NCBI RefSeq assembly: GCF_041449215.1
Contig: NZ_JBGNFV010000001.1
Coordinates: 2,393,001 to 2,457,000, forward strand
Source of the DNA: Roseivirga sp. BDSF3-8
GTDB lineage: Bacteria; Bacteroidota; Bacteroidia; Cytophagales; Cyclobacteriaceae
DNA: 64,000 nt
Direction of reading: 5' to 3'
Shown here: positions 54,530-62,539 of the stretch, piece by piece
How positions within the stretch are numbered: position 1 is the stretch's first letter
Layout of the letters: every line of letters begins with the position of its first letter
Made by a program: the position numbers and the translations under genes
Notes under the pieces: generated by a model
The model's database searches: none
Seen by the model: the letters and a program-made list of their open reading frames with translations, nothing else
What the model was told of the DNA's origin: nothing

Positions 54530-55347
54530 ATTCTAAAGTATAAAGGAAGATGATCAGAATACTTTGATTTATGTGGCCTGCCATTTCTAAGAAGGTTATC
54601 ACCATTAATATGTGTGATATAGTCAAGGCTCTCAAAATTGAAATCATCTGTCAATTCCGGGCGTAGTATCACCTTATCAAACATGTTCCAGAACACACAA
54701 TTACTATCTGTGCTTCTGCTATAATAATAACTTCCGGCCACCTTGGCCGATCCATCCTGATAGTTTCTATCACCCAAGTAGGACCACATAGGGTTATAAA
54801 AGTAGCTATAATACTCAGTGCTAATTTTTCTGACTCGTTTTTTTGCCACTTGAGAATGCAATACAGCGTTAAACCCGTCTGGGGCAATCATCCCCGGGTC
54901 AAATGGATTCATGTTAAAATCTCCAACTACCATAAGCTTTCCTCCGTATATCTTCTCTCTTTGATCTAGCCACCTTTTTACAATTCCAGCAGTTAAACGA
55001 AGATCACTTTCTCGTTTCCAGAGTTTCGAATTTAAATGAAGAAACGCTACGAGAATATTTTCATTACGAACCCTATTCAAATTTAGTAAGACAACCCTTT
55101 GCTTAGGATGTTCCTCTTTTTGCTCTAGCTCTAAATCAGATAATTTGTAGAATATACAAAGGTTTTGGTTAATTTCGTAAAGCGTTTCTATCCTTTTATA
55201 GCCATTTAACCACGATTCGTGCAAGTTGTTAGGGTTAGGACATTCAGCCAGGCAAAGAATACCAATGCCCTTTTCCTCGCAAATAGTTGCAATTTCCCTG
55301 CCAAGCTCCTTCCTGTGCACATTCCAAAATAAGACACCGGTCGACAT
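54526..55347 (-). CDS. Endonuclease/exonuclease/phosphatase (EEP) family protein
   Basis: 273 residues. DNase I-like fold landmarks in order: LFWNVHRKELG (Asn), CLAEC (metal-binding Glu), VAFLHLNSKLW (His), VVGDFNMNPFD (D-x-N), VFWNMFDKVIL and the C-terminal KYSDHLPLYF (Asp-His). The catalytic set appears complete, so it should cleave phosphodiester or phosphomonoester bonds; substrate unknown. It has no signal peptide and is therefore cytoplasmic. It is the first gene of a two-gene operon with a 160-residue unknown protein. In a defence-like island this may be an effector nuclease (inference). Confidence 0.85.
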   Translation of the reverse strand: MSTGVLFWNVHRKELGREIATICEEKGIGILCLAECPNPNNLHESWLNGYKRIETLYEINQNLCIFYKLSDLELEQKEEHPKQRVVLLNLNRVRNENILVAFLHLNSKLWKRESDLRLTAGIVKRWLDQREKIYGGKLMVVGDFNMNPFDPGMIAPDGFNAVLHSQVAKKRVRKISTEYYSYFYNPMWSYLGDRNYQDGSAKVAGSYYYSRSTDSNCVFWNMFDKVILRPELTDDFNFESLDYITHINGDNLLRNGRPHKSKYSDHLPLYFRI

Positions 55348-55549
55348 TTTTGTATGCTATTCTTATTAAACGATCACTTATGTGATAAATATTATAAAAA
55401 ATATCCGATAATGACACCCTTCAGGTACTTCAATTTTCATTTAAAAATGTCCAATAGATCGTTTTCTGTACCAATACCGGACAATTTTTGTCTCTGGTGC
55501 CTACTAAGTTGCATTACACAGGTCTCTACCCTCAGATTAGCCTTTTAAA

Positions 55550-56314
55550 TCAAGTCTCCCTTAAATCCACAATCACAATGCCATCTGCGTACCGGGCATA
55601 CCGTTCTTCAAGGATAAGCAGGCTTTCAGAAAACCCTACCTCAATTACATTCAGAATCTCTTGACTAGGTTGCTTTATGTAATTATTCAAATTCCTACGA
55701 AATCGGAAATCGCGAAAGTACATTTCCAGGTAGTCTGCAATGTTAAACAGGTCACAACAAAATAGGCAGGCTATCGGCGTAGTAAGTTCCATTAGTTCAC
55801 TAAAGGGAGGTGGGCTATTATAACGGTTTAACCAATGTGCATCAGTCCAAAAAACACCTTCTTTCTTCTTATTGCCTCTGCATCGGGAGTTCTCAGTTTG
55901 CGCAATGGTATAGAAACAATAAAAAGGTAGTGCGGTAATACTGTGTGCGTGCCTTAATTATATCTCCATCTGAGGAGTCTTGTGCTTTCCTACTTTATAA
56001 GCTAATGCTTTCTTAACGCTTTTGTCATCACTTACTTTTTTGGCCTGAACCAAAAAGGTTATGGAACTTTCATTTGACAGAACGATCTCCCATAGCCAGT
56101 CAGCACCTTTTCTTGATTCTTCATATTTATTAAATTTTTTGTAGTGAAGGAGTGGAGAACTTTTATCTAATTCATACAGGAACCAATCGGTAAGAGACTC
56201 TTCGCCCACATTTGGCTGACCAGTTAGCCATTCACTAATGTATGTACCGCATTCGGTTATCTTTTTACATAATTTATGTCTTTCGTTTTCCGTAATTTCT
56301 ATTTTATCACTCAT
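55550..56314 (-). pseudogene. DUF6615-like protein gene interrupted by an in-frame stop
   Basis: The 118-residue front part (56314-55958) contains ADWLWEIVL ... TFLVQAKKVSDDKSVKKALAYKVG, a pattern of nuclease-like or defence-associated DUF6615 proteins (recognition moderate). It ends at TAA (55960-55958). The same frame continues without shift as LRHAHSITALPFYCFYTIAQ... GVFWTDAHWLNRYNS... to a stop at 55550. The second part has no good start until an internal ATG at 55792. One TTA-to-TAA type change would explain it. The restored protein would be about 254 residues. Readthrough or sequencing error are alternatives. Confidence 0.72.
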
Positions 56315-56360
56315 ACATTTCTATTTCTATCAGAACTTCTCATTCAACCACCTCTATCAC

Positions 56361-56906
56361 TCACCACCCCTCTACCACACAACTATCCACATTCCCCGGC
56401 CGGTCCTTCACCGTTATCGTCACTGCCGAGGCGATAGCCTCTTTAGGTATCTCAAACCGGTTGGGCCGGTTCTCCACATTAGGTAGCAGGCTATGCGGCT
56501 TACCGTCACAACCCATATATTCAGCCTTTATTTCCGTGATCCCCACATTATCCACAGCCATCACATCCAGGCAGACCCTTTCATCATTAGGGATCACCTC
56601 CACCTTTACTATTTGCGGCTTACCCCGGTAGTCACTTACTGCGGCATGGAAAACCGAGATGTTCTTCTTCTTTCTCTTTTTCGTGTAATATGCAATCGCT
56701 TCAGGGCAAAGCCTTGCCTGTTTCGCGTAGGTCACCCCATTTGAAAAGTCATCGTTCTCCGCCTTTTGATTTTTCGGGATTTTGCCCTTCTTCTTCTCAG
56801 GAAGTTTAGCAATGTACTGAGTACCATTAGGTAGCTCCTTTAAAACGTAGCCGCCTACTTTTCCTACAAAGCCTTTCAGCAAGGCATTCTTTTTATTTAC
56901 TGCCAT
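56361..56906 (-). CDS. Hypothetical protein (DUF6266-like N terminus)
   Basis: 181 residues. The N terminus ALLKGFVGKVGGYVLKELPNGTQYIAKLP resembles the short GKVGxxV lead of Bacteroidota DUF6266 proteins. A Lys-rich linker follows (EKKKGKIPKNQKAEN), then a long beta-rich part. That part contains VDNVGITEIKAEYMGCDG and ends in AVTITVKDRPGNVDSCVVEGW, in Ig/FN3-like style. No signal peptide. Function unknown. Confidence 0.65.
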   Translation of the reverse strand: MAVNKKNALLKGFVGKVGGYVLKELPNGTQYIAKLPEKKKGKIPKNQKAENDDFSNGVTYAKQARLCPEAIAYYTKKRKKKNISVFHAAVSDYRGKPQIVKVEVIPNDERVCLDVMAVDNVGITEIKAEYMGCDGKPHSLLPNVENRPNRFEIPKEAIASAVTITVKDRPGNVDSCVVEGW

Positions 56907-57463
56907 GTTCTTTTAAGTTCAGACCTCTAAAATAGTCCTCACCCATAAAATAAGGCAATAGTTACAGCCTATTTTCTTTTGATTGAACGGCTAAAAATTG
57001 TACTTTTAATATGCCCTGTCTTTCCCGCAAGTTCCCTTTTTCAATCAAATTTTGTGCATCGTCTGACCCGGTACTGAACCGTCTCTTAACCGTCTTTAAA
57101 CCGTGTAGAGTAAGGCATCCGTTCGCCCTTCCTTCGCCTAAGGTTCGGTGTCCCTCCATAACAGTAAAATTGTACTTTTTACATACGAGTGAGGCGTTAA
57201 ACAAGCTCCGTGAATCATCCGACTAAGTTTAATCAGAATACCACAGTAGAGATGCCAGTCTTGCACCTTGTCGCAATCGCACCCAATCTTCTACACCGAA
57301 AGAACTTTCCCACTATATCCTTGAAAATACACCAATCTAATTCCCCCTTCCGGCCCTGCGAGGCCAGTAAAGCCAGCAAATGTAACGGCGAAGAGGGCAG
57401 GGGTAACCTGTTCTTATGTGCAGAAAGCTCCGTCCGGGAGATGTAATAGGGCAAAGTAATGGG
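56907..57463. other. Intergenic region with direct repeats and interspersed-repeat copy B
   Basis: About 560 bases. A 14-bp perfect direct repeat AAAATTGTACTTTT occurs at 56994-57007 and 57166-57179. Between them CCGTCT-containing short repeats appear (near 57080-57105). From 57240 on is interspersed-repeat copy B. Open frames here (for example 57204-56962 on the minus strand) have no recognisable family and low-complexity composition. Confidence 0.55.
57240..57455 (+). repeat. Interspersed repeat, copy B (near full length, about 215 bp)
   Basis: Starts ACCACAGTAGAGATGCCAG. The middle block is TTGAAAATACACCAATCTAA then TTCCCCCTTCCGGCCC. The right block is AGCAAATGTAACGGCGAAG, GGGCAGGGGTAACCTGTTC and CTCCGTCCGGGAGATGTAA. 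It is colinear with copies A and C. Confidence 0.75.
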
Positions 57464-57676
57464 CTAATAAACCAGCCGGGATGTTTCCTCTACTACCACG
57501 AGCCCTGACTCACCATCACTAATTATAGAAGTCCCTAACCCTGGGTGTGCTTCAGGCAAAAGCCAATATTTCAGAAACCAGCCTGTCATCGAATCGCGTG
57601 AAAAACCTGGGCGATGCACATAGTCTTGCCATTCTTCTTTAAAGAATTCATATTTTAAAGTCGATTTAATAGCCAC
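57464..57676 (-). CDS. Small hypothetical protein
   Basis: 70 residues; no family recognised. Composition is ordinary for a protein (EFFKEEWQDYVHRPGFSRDSMTGWFLKYWLL...), with an N-terminal helix and Gly/Ser-rich later part. It starts 21 bases from the divergent DUF695/RraB-like gene. Its stop touches the end of the interspersed repeat. It may be real or a remnant of a longer gene truncated by the repeat. Confidence 0.4.
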   Translation of the reverse strand: MAIKSTLKYEFFKEEWQDYVHRPGFSRDSMTGWFLKYWLLPEAHPGLGTSIISDGESGLVVVEETSRLVY

Positions 57677-57697
57677 TACAAAAACTCCCTATGCCGT

Positions 57698-58507
57698 ATG
57701 AATTGGATAAAGCGCCTATTTTCATCTGACTCACCAGAACCACCCCGTTATGAAAAGCCCCTTTACCAGTCGGAATGGGTAAAATATGATAGTGAACACC
57801 ATGACGAACAAGCACATATAGGCGTTGATGTAGGGTGTAAGGAAATTGCCGGGCTATCACGGCAGCCTTCTCTGTGCATCGTTACCTTACTCCTATCTCA
57901 GACCAGTCTGAGAGAATCCCCATTAGATAGCGCCGAAGAGGCATTGAATAGGAAATTAACAGCGGCGCTCGGCGCTACCTATGCCGGCAGTATCCACCTT
58001 CATACTAAAAAGCTACTCTTCTTTTACCTACCCGCTGATGAGCCTGTTGAAGACCATATGTCTGATGTATTATCTAATACTGAAGGTCTAAGCTGGGAAG
58101 TAAAAATAGTGTCAGATCCCGATTGGAAAGTGTTTACCCACGACCTGTACCCTCCGGCCGATGCACTATTAATGCATCAAAACGCAAAAAACTATCAGTT
58201 TTATAAAGAACAGCAGGAGGAGGGCGGCCTTCCCTGGCCGGAATACGGTAATATCTATCATTTCATTATGTTTAAGGATGAAGATAACCTTTCAAAATGC
58301 AGAGCAGAGTTAATCAAATTGGGCTTCGAAGTATCGGATGAAAGCCAGGAGAACCAGTCTGTTATGCTAGAGGTAAAGAAAGAAGAAAAACTTTCGCTCG
58401 ACCATATCAATGAAGTCACCCTAGCCTTACAGAAGTTGGCCCTCACCTTCCACGGTACTTACGAGGACTGGGAAGTAAATGAAGAAGAGTGGGATCATGA
58501 AGATTAG
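57698..58507 (+). CDS. DUF695 + RraB-like two-domain protein
   Basis: 269 residues. The N-terminal ~145 residues have a DUF695-like look (SEWVKYDSEHHDEQAHIGVDVGCKEI...LHTKKLLFFYLPADE...WKVFTHDLYPPAD). The C-terminal ~95 residues match the RraB fold (NIYHFIMFKDEDNLSKCRAELIKLGFEV ... LSLDHINEVTLALQKLALTFHGTYEDWEV). RraB binds RNase E in Proteobacteria and inhibits it. Bacteroidota lack a typical RNase E degradosome, so the partner here is unknown. Cytoplasmic. Monocistronic, in the island. Confidence 0.78.
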   Translation: MNWIKRLFSSDSPEPPRYEKPLYQSEWVKYDSEHHDEQAHIGVDVGCKEIAGLSRQPSLCIVTLLLSQTSLRESPLDSAEEALNRKLTAALGATYAGSIHLHTKKLLFFYLPADEPVEDHMSDVLSNTEGLSWEVKIVSDPDWKVFTHDLYPPADALLMHQNAKNYQFYKEQQEEGGLPWPEYGNIYHFIMFKDEDNLSKCRAELIKLGFEVSDESQENQSVMLEVKKEEKLSLDHINEVTLALQKLALTFHGTYEDWEVNEEEWDHED

Positions 58508-58542
58508 GTATACTCCATTTATCAGATGATCAAATGAAATAT

Positions 58543-58612
58543 AGTCCCATCGGGACGAAACCAGGCTAGAAATATAATGAGCATAATTAAAAGGCCTGTA
58601 AGGCCGAAACCA
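58543..58612. repeat. REP-like element with two small palindromes (second copy)
   Basis: GTCCCATCGGGACGAAACC, followed about 40 bases on by the GGCCTGTAAGGCC palindrome. Same layout as 53962-54048. Confidence 0.6.
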
Positions 58613-58734
58613 GACTGGCACCGATGAATACTGATAGAGCCGATGTTGTGGAATACATAAGTTGATTAAGTGCAATACGCGGGGAGCACAAGCGGATGCT
58701 AGCGCTAGTGCAGTTATTTTGCATCCAATATCTT

Positions 58735-58858
58735 TAAGAAAGCACCACCCCAATTCCCCCTTCCGGCTCCAGGCGAAGGGGGCAGGGGTAACCTGTCCTT
58801 ATGTGCAGAAAGCTCCGTCCGGGAGATGTAACAAAAGCAGTAAAGATAAAAATAGTAG
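58735..58858 (+). repeat. Interspersed repeat, copy C (left-truncated)
   Basis: CACCACCCCAATTCCCCCTT and CCGGCTCCAGGCGAAG, then GGGGCAGGGGTAACCTGTCC, TTATGTGCAGAAAGCTCCGT and GGGAGATGTAACA. The right half is nearly identical to copy B. Confidence 0.75.
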
Positions 58859-58871
58859 AAAGCCCGGCAGC

Positions 58872-59648
58872 CTACCCCACCACCTCCATCAGCGCCCCCT
58901 TAATAAACTCCGACGTCTCCGTAAAGCGCTCGTACATCGCCATGTGAGCCGTCTGGGGCAGCACCTGCACGTACGGCTTCAGCAGTAGCTGCGCCTGGCG
59001 GTGTATATCTTCTTGTGTCGTAAAGCTATCTTCCTCCCCCGCTATAAAGAGTACCGGCTTGTCGAAGTTCTCCAGCAGGTCCAGTCGTTCAGGGCGGTCG
59101 CGCATCGCCTTAGTGTAGTTCACCAGGCTGTCTTTGGAAGTGCGGCGCGCAATCAGGTTTATTTCCTCTATTGCATCCGCCAGCTCTTCACGGCGGGGGC
59201 CATAGAACAGGTTCGGTACAAACGTATCGATGAAGCGCTGCACCCCACGGTTCTGCACAAACTCGATCGTCTTATTACGCGTGTGGCGCTTCTCTTCCGT
59301 GTCCGCATAAGCCGTACTGTTAAATAGCCCCAGCAGCCTGATAGCCTCCGGGTGCTTAGCCGCCATAGCCAGCGCCACATAGCCACCCAGTGAGTGCCCG
59401 ATCACCGCAAACTCCTCCAGTCCCTTTTCCTTCAGGTCCGCATACACCTTTTCCGCTACATCCTCGATGCTAAAACCATCCGGCAGGTTCTTACTTTCCC
59501 CGAATCCCGGCAGATCCGGCATCCACACACTATAGTCAGCAGATAGCGCTACCGCCATATCCGACCAGATCATGTGCGTTTCACAAAACCCATGAAGAAG
59601 CACCACAGGAAAGCCCTGCCCCATGTGGCGCATATGAAGCGTTGACAT
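58872..59648 (-). CDS. Alpha/beta hydrolase
   Basis: 258 residues. The oxyanion region VVLLHGFCETHMIW, the nucleophile elbow VIGHSLGGYVAL (Ser) and the late catalytic Asp (FIAGEEDSF) and His (PQTAHMAMYE) are all present. The cap region contains FVQNRGVQRFIDTFVPNLFYG. It is of the small esterase/haloperoxidase-like group; substrate unknown. It follows dxs by 17 bases on the same strand and is probably co-transcribed. G/C-ending codons resemble dxs and sbcCD. Confidence 0.9.
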   Translation of the reverse strand: MSTLHMRHMGQGFPVVLLHGFCETHMIWSDMAVALSADYSVWMPDLPGFGESKNLPDGFSIEDVAEKVYADLKEKGLEEFAVIGHSLGGYVALAMAAKHPEAIRLLGLFNSTAYADTEEKRHTRNKTIEFVQNRGVQRFIDTFVPNLFYGPRREELADAIEEINLIARRTSKDSLVNYTKAMRDRPERLDLLENFDKPVLFIAGEEDSFTTQEDIHRQAQLLLKPYVQVLPQTAHMAMYERFTETSEFIKGALMEVVG

Positions 59649-59665
59649 AAAATACTAAGGAAATA

Positions 59666-61585
59666 TTAAGATTTGGCCACCGTAGTCGCGTCCAGGAGAG
59701 ACATCACCTCTTTGCGAATACCCTCAGGAGAGAAGCCACATTCCTGGTGCAGCTCCAGCTGCTCACCATGCTCTACGATACGGTCAGGAATACCCAGGCG
59801 ACGTACATTTGCCATATAGCCATGGTCCGCCATGAATTCAAGCACCGCACTACCGAAGCCACCCATCAGGCAGCCGTCCTCCACTGTGATCACCTTATCG
59901 AATTTAGAGAATACCTCATGCAGCATCTCCTCATCAAGCGGTTTCACAAATCGCATGTCGTAGTGCGCTGCGTCCACACCCAGCTTTTCCAGCTCCTCAC
60001 AGGCCGTAACCGCATAGTTACCTATATGGCCTATCGTCAGGATAGCAATATCCTCACCTTCGCGGATCAGGCGGCCCGTGCCGTCCTCGATCTTCTCCAT
60101 AGGCGTCTTCCAGTCCGGCGTCACACCCTGGCCGCGTGGGTAGCGTATACAATAAGCCCCTTCGCGCGGTAGCTGTGAGGTATACATCATATTGCGTAGC
60201 TCCGGCTCATCCATAGGCGCCGCCACTACTATATTAGGGATGCACCGCATATAAGCCAGGTCATAGGCACCGTGGTGCGTAGGGCCATCCGCCCCCGCAA
60301 AGCCCGCCCTGTCCAGGCAGAATACCACGTGCAGGTTCTGGATACACACATCATGTATCACCTGGTCATACGCCCGCTGCATAAATGTGCTGTAGATATT
60401 ACAGAAAGGCACCATACCCTGCGTCGCCAGTCCCGCGCTGAACGTTACCGCGTGCTGCTCTGCTATGCCCACATCAAATGCCCGCTCAGGCATCTCCTTC
60501 ATCATGATGTTCAGGCTGCTTCCGCTTGGCATTGCAGGCGTTATGCCCATTATCTTTTTGTTCTTCTCCGCCAACTCCACTATTGTCCGTCCGAATACCT
60601 CCTGGTACTTAGGCGGCTGTGGCGTATCATATACCTTCTTACGGATCTCTCCCGTGATCTTATCGAACTTGCCCGGCGCGTGCCACTTCGTCTGGTCCTT
60701 TTCCGCCAGTGCGTAGCCCTTACCCTTTGTCGTAATACAGTGCAGAATCTTAGGGCCGGGAATCTCCTTCAGGTCCTCCATCACACTTACCAGGTGGTCT
60801 ATATCATGACCGTCTATCGGGCCAAAGTAGCGCAGGTTCAGACTTTCGAAGAGGTTGCTCTGCTTCAGCAGAAAGCTCTTCATGCTGCTCTCCACCTTTG
60901 AGCCTATCTCCTGGGCACTTTTGCCAAACTTGCTCATCTTACCCAGCAGGTTCCACACCTCGTCCTTCACCTTATTATACGTGTGGCTCGTCGTGATGTC
61001 CGTCAGGTAATCCTTCAGCGCCCCTACATTAGGGTCTATCGACATGCAGTTATCGTTCAGCACGATAAGCAGGTTCGTATTGCTCACCCCCGCATGGTTC
61101 ATCGCCTCAAAGGCCATACCCCCCGTCATAGCGCCGTCACCAATCACAGCAATATGCTGGCGGTCGTCTTTTTTATACTGAGAAGCTATCGCCATACCCA
61201 GGCCGGCCGATATGGACGTAGAGCTGTGCCCTACACCAAATGTATCGTACTCGCTCTCCTTTCTCTTGGGAAAGCCGCTGAGACCTTTGTATTTACGATT
61301 AGTGTGAAATTCGTTTCTTCGCCCGGTAAGGATCTTGTGGCCGTAAGCCTGGTGGCCCACATCCCATATCAGTTGGTCTACCGGAGTATTAAAGGCATAA
61401 TGCAGTGCCACTGTCATTTCTACCACGCCAAGGCTGGCGCCAAAGTGGCCTCCGTATACGGAAACGGTGTCTATAATGTACTGCCTTAGTTCTTCGCAAA
61501 GCTGAACCAGTTGCGAACGGTCGAGTTTCCGGAGATCTTCCGGGGTCTCTACCTGGGCCAGCAGCTTACCGGGTTCAATAAGCAT
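59666..61585 (-). CDS. dxs: 1-deoxy-D-xylulose-5-phosphate synthase
   Basis: 639 residues, normal length. ThDP enzyme making DXP from pyruvate and glyceraldehyde-3-phosphate, the first step of the MEP isoprenoid pathway. Visible motifs: HFGASLGVVEMTVALHYAF, the ThDP GDGAMTGGMAFEAMNHAG...NDN, the H-rich FGVGHSSTSISAGLGMA, GPIDGHDIDHLV, and the catalytic Glu region GIAEQHAVTFSAGLA with RAGFAGADGPTHHG. It starts an operon with an alpha/beta hydrolase. Isoprenoids from this pathway would supply the GGGP synthase substrate (inference). Confidence 0.97.
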   Translation of the reverse strand: MLIEPGKLLAQVETPEDLRKLDRSQLVQLCEELRQYIIDTVSVYGGHFGASLGVVEMTVALHYAFNTPVDQLIWDVGHQAYGHKILTGRRNEFHTNRKYKGLSGFPKRKESEYDTFGVGHSSTSISAGLGMAIASQYKKDDRQHIAVIGDGAMTGGMAFEAMNHAGVSNTNLLIVLNDNCMSIDPNVGALKDYLTDITTSHTYNKVKDEVWNLLGKMSKFGKSAQEIGSKVESSMKSFLLKQSNLFESLNLRYFGPIDGHDIDHLVSVMEDLKEIPGPKILHCITTKGKGYALAEKDQTKWHAPGKFDKITGEIRKKVYDTPQPPKYQEVFGRTIVELAEKNKKIMGITPAMPSGSSLNIMMKEMPERAFDVGIAEQHAVTFSAGLATQGMVPFCNIYSTFMQRAYDQVIHDVCIQNLHVVFCLDRAGFAGADGPTHHGAYDLAYMRCIPNIVVAAPMDEPELRNMMYTSQLPREGAYCIRYPRGQGVTPDWKTPMEKIEDGTGRLIREGEDIAILTIGHIGNYAVTACEELEKLGVDAAHYDMRFVKPLDEEMLHEVFSKFDKVITVEDGCLMGGFGSAVLEFMADHGYMANVRRLGIPDRIVEHGEQLELHQECGFSPEGIRKEVMSLLDATTVAKS

Positions 61586-61739
61586 GTATACCTTTTTTGG
61601 TGCAATAATTAAACAAACCTTCGCCTAAGTGAAATGTTTGCCCTTAAAAAATACGCTGACAAGCCCTTTTCCGGATTGCCAGCATTGTCAAAATTACATA
61701 AAAAATTTCACTCGCTATGCTTCCTAAGCAATTTCATAA

Positions 61740-61747
61740 TATCTTTG
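61740..61747 (+). promoter_or_regulatory. -7 element (TATCTTTG) of scpA
   Basis: An exact TAnnTTTG, 43 bases before the TTG start at 61790. It agrees with translation beginning there rather than further upstream. Confidence 0.5.
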
Positions 61748-61789
61748 AAATTTAGAAAACGGCAATAATCGTAAAAAAGATTCCCTGAA

Positions 61790-62539
61790 TTGAGTTTTGA
61801 GATCAAGTTACCTCTTTTCGAAGGCCCCTTCGATCTGCTCCTCTTCTTTATAGAGCGGGATGAGCTTGATATTTACGATATTCCAATCTCTAAAATCACA
61901 GATGACTTCCTTGACTACCTTCACCATCTGGAATCACTTAATATCGAGGTAGCAAGTGAATTCATCCTGGTCGCCGCATCCCTTATGCGTATTAAGGCCA
62001 AAACCCTGCTGCCAAGGCCCGTTCTCGATGAAGAAGGTAACGAAGTAGACCCCCGCGAGGAGCTCGTGCGTCACCTCCTGGAGTATAAGCAATACAAAGA
62101 GATAGTAAAGGAGCTCTCCACCATGGAAGAGAACATGCTCCATGCCGAAAAGAGGGGTAACGTCATCAAAGAGGTGCGCGCCCTCAGCGAACTTTCCAAT
62201 GTTGAGGCCGAACTGCAAAACATAGACCTCTTTAAGCTGTTGAAAACATACCTTAAAGTAATGAAGCGGTATGAGGATGAGCAGAACCGGCCGGTGCACC
62301 AGGTAGTACAATACCCTTACACCATCGAAAAGCAAAAGGAGTTTATTCTGAACCAGGTGGAAGGTAATGACCCCGTTCCGTTTCAAAAGGTAATTGAAAA
62401 GATCCCCAATAAGATCGCCGTCATTTTTAACTTTTTGGCCATACTGGAGCTCGTGCAGTTAAGTCTGATCACTATTCAGCTCGGCGAGGGCTTCAATAAT
62501 TTTTGGATAAAAAAGCCTGAAAAGGAACTTGCCCACTAA
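61790..62539 (+). CDS. scpA: Segregation and condensation protein A
   Basis: 249 residues. The start is TTG at 61790. The homologous sequence begins right there (SFEIKLPLFEGPFDLLLFFIERDELDIYDIPI), and no in-frame ATG exists upstream near it. The kleisin N-terminal helix bundle is followed by EFILVAASLMRIKAKTLLPRP. The C-terminal winged-helix part is FNFLAILELVQLSLITIQ. It bridges the SMC heads together with ScpB in chromosome condensation; ScpB is not in the window. Its stop abuts the ATG of the flippase-like gene. Confidence 0.93.
   Translation: MSFEIKLPLFEGPFDLLLFFIERDELDIYDIPISKITDDFLDYLHHLESLNIEVASEFILVAASLMRIKAKTLLPRPVLDEEGNEVDPREELVRHLLEYKQYKEIVKELSTMEENMLHAEKRGNVIKEVRALSELSNVEAELQNIDLFKLLKTYLKVMKRYEDEQNRPVHQVVQYPYTIEKQKEFILNQVEGNDPVPFQKVIEKIPNKIAVIFNFLAILELVQLSLITIQLGEGFNNFWIKKPEKELAH

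Larger units (their letters stand above)
58508..58871. other. Intergenic region with REP-like element and interspersed-repeat copy C
   Basis: About 360 bases without a gene. REP-like palindromes occur at 58543-58612 and interspersed-repeat copy C at 58735-58858. This marks the right edge of the island. Confidence 0.6.

Noticed and set aside
56962-57204. Open frame of 80 residues on the minus strand
   Set aside because: Spans the 14-bp direct repeats and has an odd composition; more likely non-coding.
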